Positions 15,315 through 23,755 of a stretch of DNA of 64,000 nucleotides are shown piece by piece. Within the stretch, counting starts at the first letter, position 1, and the number at the start of each line of letters is the position of its first letter. The DNA comes from Frankiales bacterium (GTDB taxonomy: Bacteria > Actinomycetota > Actinomycetes > Mycobacteriales > SCTD01): positions 1 through 64,000 of the forward strand of contig JAODND010000035.1 of the NCBI GenBank assembly GCA_025465465.1. The letters run 5' to 3'. The position numbers and the translations under genes were made by a program. The notes under the pieces are model-generated. The model was not told where the DNA came from. It searched no databases and saw only the letters and a program-made list of their open reading frames with translations.

Positions 15315-18313
15315 GCGAGCGGATCAGCGAGACCGGGCGGCTGATCCGGCTCGGCTTCGCCGACACCGCCGCCGCGGCGGAGTCGCTGACGGCGGCCCGG
15401 CTGTGGGTGGGCGGAGCTCCCGTTGATCCAGCCGCGGGGGCGGTCGTCATCGCGCTCGGTGAGACCCCCGACCCTGACCTGGCCGCCGCGGCACTGGGCC
15501 GACTGGTGGCCGCTGTCCGGCACCCGCACGAACTGCTCGAGGGGTTGCGGGAGCGGGAGGGCCTTCGGCAGCGGCTGCTGAGCGTCCTCGGCACGAGCGC
15601 CGCCCTCGGCGACCACCTCGTCAGTCACCCTGCCGACTGGTATGTCCTCGCCGACGATGCCGTGACGACCGTCAGACCGTCGCTGTTCGGCTTGCAGCGC
15701 CAGCTCCTCGACGCGGTGGGCGCGTCTGCGAAGGACTCGCTGCCGTGGGGGACCGGCGGTGCCGTCGCGACCGTCGCCGACCCGGTGTCGGCACTGCGTT
15801 CGGCGTACCGCCGTTGCCTGCTGGCCCTGGCCGCGAGAGACCTGTCCGGGACGATGGCGGTCGAGGACGTCGCGGCGGAGCTCGCCGACCTCGCCAGTGC
15901 CTGCCTGTCGGCGGGGCTCGCCGTCGCGCGGGCGTCGCTCCCGGCGGACGCGGCGCCGGTGCGGCTCGCCGTCATCGGCATGGGCAAGTGCGGAGGCAGG
16001 GAGCTCAACTACGTGAGCGACGTCGACGTGGTCTTCGTCGCCGAGCCGCATGAGGATGCCGACGAGCGGTCCGCGCTGCAGACGGCGACGCTGCTGGCGA
16101 GCCGGATGATGCAGGTCTGCGGCGAGGTCGCCTGGCCGGTCGACGCCGCACTGCGGCCCGAGGGCAGGGCCGGTCCGCTGGTGCGGACGCTCGCCTCCCA
16201 CGTGGCCTACTACCAGCGGTGGGCCAAGACGTGGGAGTTCCAGGCGCTGCTCAAGGCCCGGCCGGTCGCGGGTGACCTGGCGCTCGGCCAGCAGTACGTC
16301 GACCGGGTCGGGCCGATGATCTGGACGGTCGGCGAACGGCCCGGGTTCGTCGAGGACGTGCAGGCGATGCGTCGCCGGGTCGAAGCGACGTTGCGCGGCG
16401 ACACCGCAGATCGCGAGGTCAAGCTCGGGCCCGGTGGGCTGCGCGACGTGGAGTTCTCCGTCCAGCTGCTGCAGCTCGTGCACGGCCGCGTCGACGACAC
16501 GGTGCGGTCGGGTACGACCCTGACCGCTCTCGATCAGCTGGCAGCCGGGGGATACGTCGGACGCGAGGACGCCCGGCACCTGGCCATGGCCTACCGGTGG
16601 CTCCGCGGGGTCGAGCACCGGCTCCAGCTCCACCGGCTGCGCCGCACCCATCTGCTGCCGCCCGAGTCCGACGAGCCCGCGCTGCGCCGGCTGGCCCGGT
16701 CGATGGGCTATCGCGGCGATGTCCTGCCGGTCTTCCGTCGGGAGCGCTACGGCCACCAGCGCGAGGTGCGCCGGCTCCACGAGAAGCTGTTCTACCGGCC
16801 CCTGCTGGCGGCCGTCGCGCGGCTGCCTGCCGCCGACGTGCGGCTCAGCCCAGAGCAGGCCGGGGCCCGCTTGGAGGCGCTCGGGTTCGCCGACCCGCGG
16901 ACCGCGCTGCGGCACCTCGAGGCACTGACCGAGGGCGTGTCGCGACGGGCCGCGATCCAGCAGACCCTGCTCCCGGCGATGCTCGGGTGGTTCGCCGGCG
17001 CCCCCGATCCCGACGCCGGCCTGCTCTCCTACCGGCAGGTCAGCGACGCGCTCGGCACGACGCCCTGGTACCTCCGGCTGCTGCGTGACGAGGGGGAGGC
17101 AGCGGAGCGGCTGGCGCGGCTGTTGGCCACGTCGCGGTATGCCGCGGACCTGTTCGTCCGGGCACCCGACGCCGTGCGCATGCTGGGCTCGGACGAGGAG
17201 CTGCGGCCGCGGTCGCGGGAGTCTCTCGACCAGGCCTTCCTCGCTGTCGCCCGTCGCCGCGACGACTGGGAGGCGACCGCGGTCGCGGTGCGCTCCCTGC
17301 GGCGGTACGAGCTGCTGCGGATCGCCTGCGCCGACCTGCTGCGCCGGCCTTACGCCGTCGGCCTCGCGCTGTCGGACGTCAGCGGGGCGACGATCACGGC
17401 AGCGCTCGAGATCGCGATCCGGAAGGTCGAGGCCGAGCGTCGCGAGCCGCTGCCGATGCGGCTCGCGGTCGTCGCGATGGGTCGCCTCGGGGGACGCGAG
17501 CAGGGATACGGGTCCGATGCCGACGTGCTGTTCGTGCACGAAGCGGTAGGAGGGGCGTCGGAGTCGGCCGCTGCGGCGGCGGCGCACGACGTCGCCAACG
17601 AGCTGCGCCGGCTGCTGGCGCTGCCGGCGCCCGACCCGCCGCTGCTCGTCGATGCCGACCTGCGGCCGGAGGGGCGACAGGGGCCGCTGACCCGCTCCCT
17701 CGACTCCTACCGCGCCTACTACGACCGGTGGTCCCTCGTCTGGGAGGCGCAGGCGCTGCTGCGCGCCGCACCTCTCGCGGGTGACGCCGACCTGACCGCC
17801 CGCTTCCTCACGATGGTGGACGAGATCCGTTATCCAGCAGGCGGTCTCACCGACGAGCAGCTCGCGGAGATCCGTCGCATCAAGAAGCGCGTCGAGCGGG
17901 AGCGGCTGCCCAAGGGCGCCGACCCGTGGCTGGCGCTCAAGCTCGGTCGCGGCGGCCTCGCCGACGTCGAGTGGACGGTCCAGCTGCTCCAGCTCCAGCA
18001 CGGGTCGGCCGTACCTGCCCTGCGCACGCCCATGACCGTGCCGGCCCTGCGGGCCGCTGCTGATGCGGGGCTGCTCGACAAGGAGGACGCCCGGGTCCTG
18101 GAGGAGTCCTGGTCGCTCACCTCGCGGGTGCGCGACATCCTCGTACTGGTGCGCGGCAAGCCGGTCGAGTCGCTGCCCGCGGGGGGGCGGGAGCTGCTCG
18201 GCGTGGCCAGCGCGCTTGGCTACCCTGCGGAGGCCCAGGGGCAGTTCCTGGACCACTACCGGCACCTCAGCCAGCAGGCCCGGGGCGTCGTGGAGAGGGC
18301 GTTCTACTCATGA
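15311..18313 (+). CDS. glnE: Bifunctional glutamine synthetase adenylyltransferase/deadenylyltransferase
   Basis: A 1000-residue GlnE with two nucleotidyltransferase halves. The N-terminal half carries GMGKCGGRELNYVSDVDVVF around residue 220, the second half AMGRLGGREQGYGSDADVLF around residue 720; each has the G-G-x-E-x-x-Y-x-S-D-x-D signature. Each is followed by the LRPEGR motif and by a helical segment with KLGPGGLRDVEF or KLGRGGLADVEW. It attaches AMP to, or removes it from, glutamine synthetase in response to nitrogen status, as in Mycobacterium and Streptomyces. The start is GTG 15311, overlapping the amidotransferase. The long minus-strand frame opposite it is a codon-bias shadow. Confidence 0.94.
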   Translation: MSERISETGRLIRLGFADTAAAAESLTAARLWVGGAPVDPAAGAVVIALGETPDPDLAAAALGRLVAAVRHPHELLEGLREREGLRQRLLSVLGTSAALGDHLVSHPADWYVLADDAVTTVRPSLFGLQRQLLDAVGASAKDSLPWGTGGAVATVADPVSALRSAYRRCLLALAARDLSGTMAVEDVAAELADLASACLSAGLAVARASLPADAAPVRLAVIGMGKCGGRELNYVSDVDVVFVAEPHEDADERSALQTATLLASRMMQVCGEVAWPVDAALRPEGRAGPLVRTLASHVAYYQRWAKTWEFQALLKARPVAGDLALGQQYVDRVGPMIWTVGERPGFVEDVQAMRRRVEATLRGDTADREVKLGPGGLRDVEFSVQLLQLVHGRVDDTVRSGTTLTALDQLAAGGYVGREDARHLAMAYRWLRGVEHRLQLHRLRRTHLLPPESDEPALRRLARSMGYRGDVLPVFRRERYGHQREVRRLHEKLFYRPLLAAVARLPAADVRLSPEQAGARLEALGFADPRTALRHLEALTEGVSRRAAIQQTLLPAMLGWFAGAPDPDAGLLSYRQVSDALGTTPWYLRLLRDEGEAAERLARLLATSRYAADLFVRAPDAVRMLGSDEELRPRSRESLDQAFLAVARRRDDWEATAVAVRSLRRYELLRIACADLLRRPYAVGLALSDVSGATITAALEIAIRKVEAERREPLPMRLAVVAMGRLGGREQGYGSDADVLFVHEAVGGASESAAAAAAHDVANELRRLLALPAPDPPLLVDADLRPEGRQGPLTRSLDSYRAYYDRWSLVWEAQALLRAAPLAGDADLTARFLTMVDEIRYPAGGLTDEQLAEIRRIKKRVERERLPKGADPWLALKLGRGGLADVEWTVQLLQLQHGSAVPALRTPMTVPALRAAADAGLLDKEDARVLEESWSLTSRVRDILVLVRGKPVESLPAGGRELLGVASALGYPAEAQGQFLDHYRHLSQQARGVVERAFYS

Positions 18314-19158
18314 CGGTCCGCAACGTCCCGGTCGCCGAGACGCGCTTCCTGCTGCGCCAGCACGGCAGCGGCGACGGCACCCCGATCGTGCTGCTGCACG
18401 GGGTGCCCGAGACGTCCTCGGCCTGGAACCACATCGCCCCGGACCTCGCCGACGGCCGGCGCGTCCTGTGCCCTGACCTGCCGGGGCTCGGTGGCTCCGC
18501 CTACAGCGGCCCCTACGACGTCCCCTCCGTCATGGCCCAGCTGATGGCCCTGCTCGACGCCGAGCTCCCCGGGCAGCGCGTCGATCTCGTCGGACACGAC
18601 TGGGGTGGCTCGATCGCGCTGGCGATGGTGGGCGCCCACCCCGACCGCTTCCGGTCGCTCGTCGTCGCCAACGCGCCGTATCGCAAGGTGCCGGTGCTGC
18701 GGGCCGGCCACATCCCGTTCTTCGCGCTGCCCGCCGTCCCCGAGCTGCTGTTCCGGCTGGGCGGGCCGCGTGTGGTCGCCGCCATGCTCAAGGCTGCATG
18801 GAAGAGCGACCGCCAGCTCGACCCCGAGGTGCGGGCGGAGTACACCGCCGCCTACACCGATCCGGGCCGGGTCAAGGCCATGCTCGGCTACTACCGCGCC
18901 GTCGCCCGTCCCAAGGCGGCAGCTCTGCTCACGCGCCGCAGTGACCCGCCGCCACCGAGGGTGCGGGCCGAGCGGATGCTCGTCCTGTGGGGCGCGGCGG
19001 ACCCGGTCCTCCCGGTGTGGGTGGGGGAGTCGGTGCAGAAGGACCTCGGCGCAGACTGCCAGATGATCACCGTGCCGGGCGCCGGCCACTACGTCCTCGA
19101 GGAGGCACCGGAGGTCTGCCTCGCCGCACTGCAGGAACTCCTTGCTGAGCAAGGCTGA
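18310..19158 (+). CDS. Alpha/beta hydrolase (haloalkane dehalogenase/epoxide hydrolase-like)
   Basis: A 282-residue alpha/beta-hydrolase. HGVPETSSAW (H30-G31) forms the oxyanion region, D97 in LVGHDWGG is the nucleophile (Asp, not Ser, as in epoxide hydrolases and dehalogenases), and the catalytic His is in PGAGHYVLEEAP near the C-terminus. A cap domain occupies about 130-210. The ATG overlaps the glnE stop by ATGA, so it is translated from the same transcript. A substrate cannot be named. Confidence 0.88.
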   Translation: MTVRNVPVAETRFLLRQHGSGDGTPIVLLHGVPETSSAWNHIAPDLADGRRVLCPDLPGLGGSAYSGPYDVPSVMAQLMALLDAELPGQRVDLVGHDWGGSIALAMVGAHPDRFRSLVVANAPYRKVPVLRAGHIPFFALPAVPELLFRLGGPRVVAAMLKAAWKSDRQLDPEVRAEYTAAYTDPGRVKAMLGYYRAVARPKAAALLTRRSDPPPPRVRAERMLVLWGAADPVLPVWVGESVQKDLGADCQMITVPGAGHYVLEEAPEVCLAALQELLAEQG

Positions 19159-20626
19159 GAGGGTCGCCGGGGCGGTCGCGCTCGTCCTGGCCCTGCTGCA
19201 CCAGGCCTTCTTCGCCGACTCGGGCACCGACCTGGCGGCGCAGCTCGCCCGGGCGTCGTTCGCCCACGACGCACCGCTCACCCCGGTCGACCTCTCCTGG
19301 TACGGCGGCGTGCACCCCTTTGCCTACTCGCTGCTGTCGCCGTGGGTGATGGCCGTGCTCGGGGTCGGCGTGTCCGGCGTCCTGGCTGCCGTCGCCGCTG
19401 CCGTCCTGTTCGCCCGGCTGCTGAGCGACCTCGAGCGTCCAGTGCTGTCCGGGTCCATCGGCGCGTTCTTCGCCGTCGCTGACGTCGCCAGTGGGCGCAC
19501 CACCTTTGCGCTCGGTGCCGTCACCCTGCTCGCTGCCCTGCTCTGCCGCGAGCGGCGCGGCTGGGCAGTCCTGTTCGCCGTCCTCACCGCGCTGCTGAGC
19601 CCGGTGGCCGCGGCCTTCCTGGGCTTCTGCGCCGGCGTGCTCGTGCTGCACCGGCGCCCCGGCGGCTGGACGCTCGGCCTCGCGACGGCTGTTCCGGTGA
19701 TCGTCCTGGGTGTGCTGTTCCCGAGCGGTGGGGTCCAGCCGTTCGACCTGCCTGCGGCGGCGCCGGCGCTGGCGGTCGCGCTCGCCCTCGCGGTCGTGAC
19801 GACCCAGCCGCTGGTCCGCACCGGCGCGCTGCTCTACGCCGTCGCGGTGCTGGTGTTCCTCGGCCATGCCGATCCCTTCGGCAGCAACGTGCTGCGGCTC
19901 GGCATCCTCACCGCGGCGTCGCTGGCCCTGGCCACCTCGCGCCGGAGCACCCTGCTGTGCGGACTGGTCGCTGTCGGCAGCCTGGCCTGGCAGCTGGACC
20001 CGTTGCACGGCGATCTCGGTGCCAGGCCGGGCCCGGAGCTCGCCTCCCTGACCGCCGAGCTGGTCTCGCTCGACGCCAAGCGGGTCGAGGTCGTTGCCCC
20101 GGTGCAGCACCGCGAGTCGTGGGTCGTCGCCGGGCGGGTGCCGCTGGCGCGTGGCTGGGCCAGGCAGATCGACGTCCGGGACAACCGGCTCTTCTACGAG
20201 GGGACCCTGACCGGCGACGCGTACCTGCGGTGGCTGCATGCACACGCCGTCGACCACCTCGCGGTGCCCACGCACACGACCGTCGACTTCGGCAGCACCC
20301 GCGAGCTCGCGCTGCTCCGCAAGCCGCTTGCCGGACTGACGCAGGTCTGGCAGGACCGCGACTGGAGGATCTTCGCCGTGGACGAGGCCACGCCGATCGC
20401 GGCGGCACCTGCTGTCGTCACGACCTCGACCCGCACCCGGCTGGTCGTGCGCTCCGACACCGCCGCGGACGTCGCCGTCAGGATCACCTGGTCGCACTGG
20501 CTCGACGTCGCCGGACCTGCCTGCCTGGTGCACGAGGGTGATCGGGTCGTGCTGAGGTTCCTCAGCCCGGGTACGGCGGTGGTCGGCAGCTCTTTGCTTC
20601 CCCACGGTCACTGCCGCGTCGGTTAG
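19142..20626 (+). CDS. Polytopic membrane protein of unknown function
   Basis: A 494-residue membrane protein. The first ~290 residues hold about nine hydrophobic helices, starting with VAGAVALVLALLHQAFF and including SPWVMAVLGVGVSGVLAAVAAAV (described in part), VTLLAALL and LATAVPVIVLGVLF. The last ~200 residues form a soluble, probably extracytoplasmic domain with WARQIDVRDNRLFYEG and VDHLAVPTHT. The topology recalls integral-membrane glycosyltransferase-like or 6-TM YfhO-type proteins, but I see no catalytic motif. The start is TTG 19142, overlapping the hydrolase by 17 nt. The GH25 gene begins 1 nt after its stop. Confidence 0.75.
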   Translation: MLSKAERVAGAVALVLALLHQAFFADSGTDLAAQLARASFAHDAPLTPVDLSWYGGVHPFAYSLLSPWVMAVLGVGVSGVLAAVAAAVLFARLLSDLERPVLSGSIGAFFAVADVASGRTTFALGAVTLLAALLCRERRGWAVLFAVLTALLSPVAAAFLGFCAGVLVLHRRPGGWTLGLATAVPVIVLGVLFPSGGVQPFDLPAAAPALAVALALAVVTTQPLVRTGALLYAVAVLVFLGHADPFGSNVLRLGILTAASLALATSRRSTLLCGLVAVGSLAWQLDPLHGDLGARPGPELASLTAELVSLDAKRVEVVAPVQHRESWVVAGRVPLARGWARQIDVRDNRLFYEGTLTGDAYLRWLHAHAVDHLAVPTHTTVDFGSTRELALLRKPLAGLTQVWQDRDWRIFAVDEATPIAAAPAVVTTSTRTRLVVRSDTAADVAVRITWSHWLDVAGPACLVHEGDRVVLRFLSPGTAVVGSSLLPHGHCRVG

Positions 20627-20627
20627 C

Positions 20628-22448
20628 GTGCAACGAGTGCGTCGACTTCTTCCCCTGCTCGTCCTCCTGACCTTCTTCGCGGTGCCGTCCGCGCACGCCG
20701 TCGGCTCGGTGATCTCGGGCCCCGACGTGGCCAGCTACCAGCACCCCAACAAGGCCTCGATCGACTGGAACGCGGTACGCCGCGACGGCCGGCGCTTCAC
20801 GTTCATCAAGGCCACCGAGTCGACCACCTACACCAGCCCCTACTTCGCCGGGGACTGGCGGGGCTCCGCAGCTGCCGGCCTGTTCCACGGGGCCTACCAC
20901 TTCGCGCGCCCTGCCTCGCCGGCGAAGGCGCAGGCGGACTACTTCGCCGCGGCCATCGGCGACCAGCTGGTGAGCGGCACCCTGCCGCCGGTCCTCGACC
21001 TCGAGGACAACGGCGGTCTCACCGTGTCCGCCCTGCAGGCGTGGACGCGGACCTTCCTCACGGAGCTCCAGGCCAAGACGGGCCGGGTGCCGATGATCTA
21101 CACGGGCCCGTACTTCTGGAGCACGTCGATGGGTGGGTCCACCGCCTTCACCGGCTATCCGCTCTGGATCGCGAACTATCAGACGTCGGCGCCGAAGGAC
21201 ATCGGCTGGCCGCGCTGGACGTTCTGGCAGTACACCGACAAGGGCACGTCCTCGGGCATGAGCGGCGCCGTCGACATGAACAACTTCAACGGCACCTCGC
21301 TCGACCTCGCCGCGCTGGCACGGACAGGGACGTGGGGGCCGGCGACGTCGACGGTCAGCGAGTCCTCGAGCACCGGCGCCACCACGTGCGGGGGCTACAC
21401 CGCACTCGCACCTCAGCGGCTCCTCGACACCAGATCCACCACAGGTCCGACGAGCAGCTCTGTCACGCTGACGCTGCCCGACTCCGTGCCGGTCGATGCG
21501 GTCGGGGTCCAGCTCGACGTGACGGCCGTCCAGGCGACCGGCGCCGGTTATCTGCGGGTCGCGCCAGCCGGGGCCGTGCCCGCCACGACGGCCCTGACCT
21601 ATGGCACGGGACGCAGCACCACCGGGCTCGTCACCACGACGGCTGACGCGTCGCGCCAGGTCACCGTCACCGTCTATGGCACCGCCGTGGACCTCGTCGT
21701 GGACCTGGTCGGCTACTTCGGCACCGGAGGCGCGCAGTGGCAGCCCGCGACCCCGACCCGCGTGGCCGACACCCGGAACGGCCAGGGCCTGGCCAAGCAT
21801 CCCCTCTCCGGCACCGCCGACCTTGACCTGTCGTCGGCGGGTGTTCCGAGCACGGCAACGGGTGTGTATCTCGACGTCTCCGCGGTGAACCCGGCGGGTA
21901 GCGGCTACCTGCGGCTGGGGGCTGCGGGCACGACGCCGACGACCACCGTCCTGAACTACGACCGCGGCGGGTCGACGACCGGGCTGGCCGTCACGGCGAC
22001 CGGCTCGCAGCATGTCACCGTCAGCGCCAACGGCGCCCCCACGGACCTCGCCGTGGACCTGCTCGGCTGGTTCGACACCGCCGTCACGGCGGGCGGTGCC
22101 TACTGCCCGGTGCCGCCGCAGCGGCTGCTCGACACCCGCACCGGCCTCGGCGCGACAGGTCCCGGCACCGGGCCGCTCGCGCTCGTGACGCCGAGCAGCA
22201 TCCCGTCGAACGCAGTCGCGGTGGTCCTCGACGCGTCGGCCGTCGACCCGTCCCGGGCGGGGTTCGTCCGGCTGACGACGGTCGGCATGGAGGCCACGAC
22301 CACGGCGCTCAACCTGGTCGCGCACCGGAGCGTCACGGGTCTGGTCGTCGTACCCCTGTCGCAGGCCGAGCTGGTGATCAACGCCTACTCGGCGAACACC
22401 GACCTGGTGCTCGACGTGGTCGGGTACCTCGGGCCGCCACCGGGTTAG
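20628..22448 (+). CDS. Secreted GH25 muramidase with three C-terminal beta repeats
   Basis: A 606-residue exported protein: signal peptide 1-24 (cleavage after AHA), GH25 lysozyme-type barrel about 28-225, then three repeats. The catalytic acids are visible as D33 (SGPDVASYQ) and D124/E126 (PPVLDLEDNG), and the barrel ends with FWQYTDKG and VDMNNFNG. Each repeat of ~110-120 residues starts with a P-x-R-L-L-D-T-R-like motif (about 21410, 21755 and 22125) and ends with DLVVDLVGYF-like strands. They resemble the repeat found at the ends of many actinobacterial secreted proteins. It should cleave peptidoglycan, its own or that of competitors. The start is GTG 20628; GTG 20637 is an alternative. 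Confidence 0.87.
   Translation: MQRVRRLLPLLVLLTFFAVPSAHAVGSVISGPDVASYQHPNKASIDWNAVRRDGRRFTFIKATESTTYTSPYFAGDWRGSAAAGLFHGAYHFARPASPAKAQADYFAAAIGDQLVSGTLPPVLDLEDNGGLTVSALQAWTRTFLTELQAKTGRVPMIYTGPYFWSTSMGGSTAFTGYPLWIANYQTSAPKDIGWPRWTFWQYTDKGTSSGMSGAVDMNNFNGTSLDLAALARTGTWGPATSTVSESSSTGATTCGGYTALAPQRLLDTRSTTGPTSSSVTLTLPDSVPVDAVGVQLDVTAVQATGAGYLRVAPAGAVPATTALTYGTGRSTTGLVTTTADASRQVTVTVYGTAVDLVVDLVGYFGTGGAQWQPATPTRVADTRNGQGLAKHPLSGTADLDLSSAGVPSTATGVYLDVSAVNPAGSGYLRLGAAGTTPTTTVLNYDRGGSTTGLAVTATGSQHVTVSANGAPTDLAVDLLGWFDTAVTAGGAYCPVPPQRLLDTRTGLGATGPGTGPLALVTPSSIPSNAVAVVLDASAVDPSRAGFVRLTTVGMEATTTALNLVAHRSVTGLVVVPLSQAELVINAYSANTDLVLDVVGYLGPPPG
21386..22438 (+). repeat. Three tandem protein-coding repeats in the GH25 tail
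   Basis: The repeats lie at about 21386-21720, 21735-22075 and 22097-22438. They share APQRLLDTR/TPTRVADTR/PPQRLLDTR openings, a central GYLR/GFVRL strand, a TTALTY/TTVLNY/TTALNL strand, STTGLV/SVTGLVV and a closing DLxxDLxGYF/WF. The DNA has diverged, so these are old protein repeats and not recent duplications. Confidence 0.8.
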
Positions 22449-22861
22449 AGCGGGCGCTTGTAGCCGACCAGGTGGCTGTAGCGGGGCGTCGCGGCGAACT
22501 GCTCGAAGGTCCAGACCGCGGGCCGTCCCACCTCCTTGCAGAGGTGCACCACCTCTGTCGGGCTGCAGACGACGCCGCAGTGCGCGCCGAAGGCCTGCTG
22601 GCGGTCGTGGAACAGCACGAGGTCGAGAGGCTGGCCGGCCAGCACGACCTTCGTCCACCCGGTGTCGAGCCACAGCTCGGCCGACCTCAGGTCGGGGATG
22701 CGCTTCCCGAAGTGCCCGAGCAGCTCATAGGCGAACAGGTTGTCGTCGGCGCCGAGAGCGAGCTCGTCGCGTGGCACCGCACCGGGGTAGCGGTCGGCGT
22801 CCCACGGCACGTTCCAGAATGATGCGGGAAGGTTCCGGAGGAGTGCCGGAAGCGTGTCCAT
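22445..22861 (-). CDS. NlpC/P60-fold-like protein lacking an obvious catalytic cysteine
   Basis: A 138-residue cytosolic protein. FAYELLGHFG, LDLVLFHDRQQAFGAHCGVV and VVHLCKEVGRPAVWTFEQFA match a family of small NlpC/P60-like wall-hydrolase relatives in actinobacteria. The His of GAHCGVV is in the expected place, but the usual Cys before FAY is occupied by ADDN, so hydrolase activity is doubtful. The start is ATG 22861. Its stop overlaps the convergent GH25 stop by 4 nt (22445-22448). The function is unknown; an inactive or binding role is possible. Confidence 0.65.
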   Translation of the reverse strand: MDTLPALLRNLPASFWNVPWDADRYPGAVPRDELALGADDNLFAYELLGHFGKRIPDLRSAELWLDTGWTKVVLAGQPLDLVLFHDRQQAFGAHCGVVCSPTEVVHLCKEVGRPAVWTFEQFAATPRYSHLVGYKRPL

Positions 22862-22938
22862 CGCCGGACTGTACGCAGCTCGGGTGGTCCGCGGAAGAGG
22901 TGCACGATCAAAACTGCTGCGGGATGGAGGAGGTCATC

Positions 22939-23742
22939 ATGCTGATCGGCATCACGGGTGCGACCGGCCGGGTCGGGGGCCGCGTCGCGCGGGCGCTGGC
23001 CGAGCGCGGTGTCGAGCAGCGACTGCTGGTGCGGGACCCCGCGAAGGCACCGGCCCTCGCCCCGGCAGTCCGCTGCTCCTACGACGAACCCGGAGGTCTC
23101 GAGGGGATCGAGACCCTGCTGATGGTCTCGGCCGCCGAGCATCCCGATCGGGTGGGCCAGCACCTGCGCTTCCTCGACGCCGTGGCGGCTGCGGGCGTGC
23201 AGCGGGTCGTCTACACGTCCTTCATCAACGCCGCCCCGGACGCGACCTTCACCCTCGCCCGCCACCACTGGGCGACGGAGCAGCACCTCAGCGAGCTCGG
23301 CCTGCCGTTCGTCGCGCTGCGCGACAGTCTCTACGCCGACTTCCTGCCGCTCATGCGCGGGGCCGACGGCGTGATCCGCGGCCCGGCGGGGCAGGGCCGC
23401 TTCGCGCCCGTCACCATCGACGACGTCGCGGCCTGCGCGGTCGCGGCCCTGCTCGACCAGTCGCTGTCGGGTGCCTTCGACCTCACCGGCCCGTCGCTCA
23501 CGACGATGGCGCAGGCGGCCGAGCTGCTGACGAAGCACGGGCTGCCCACGACGTTTCACGACGAGACCGTCGAGGAGGCCTATGCCGCCCGGTCGTCCTA
23601 CGGCGCCCCGGACTGGGAGGTCGAGGGGTGGGTCACGTCCTATCTCGCCATCCGCGACGGGTCGCTCGAGCTGGTCGGCGACGGGGTCGAGCAGCTGACG
23701 GGTCGCCCGCCCGCGCCTGTCGAACTCGCCCATCTCCGGTGA
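22939..23742 (+). CDS. NmrA-like NAD(P)-binding SDR-family protein
   Basis: A 267-residue atypical short-chain dehydrogenase of the NmrA/azoreductase-like group. GITGATGRVGGRVARAL is the dinucleotide motif at the very N-terminus, followed by LLVRDPAKA, a typical NADP-binding Arg. VVYTSFINAAP and ARHHWATEQHLSELGLPF replace the usual YxxxK. The C-terminal part has FDLTGPSLTTMAQAAELL. The start was chosen at ATG 22939 because GGAGGAGG lies at 22927-22934; ATG 22924 would sit on top of that site. It may act as a redox sensor or quinone oxidoreductase. Confidence 0.86.
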   Translation: MLIGITGATGRVGGRVARALAERGVEQRLLVRDPAKAPALAPAVRCSYDEPGGLEGIETLLMVSAAEHPDRVGQHLRFLDAVAAAGVQRVVYTSFINAAPDATFTLARHHWATEQHLSELGLPFVALRDSLYADFLPLMRGADGVIRGPAGQGRFAPVTIDDVAACAVAALLDQSLSGAFDLTGPSLTTMAQAAELLTKHGLPTTFHDETVEEAYAARSSYGAPDWEVEGWVTSYLAIRDGSLELVGDGVEQLTGRPPAPVELAHLR

Positions 23743-23755
23743 AACCACCCCCTTC

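Noticed and set aside
15038..18265. A 1075-codon open frame on the minus strand
   Set aside because: It is antisense to glnE, whose motifs are unmistakable; the translation is Arg/His/Gly/Gln-rich without any domain, the usual shadow in GC-rich DNA.
20562..22673. Long minus-strand frame opposite the GH25 gene
   Set aside because: The GH25 frame has signal peptide, catalytic motifs and repeats; the opposite frame has none.
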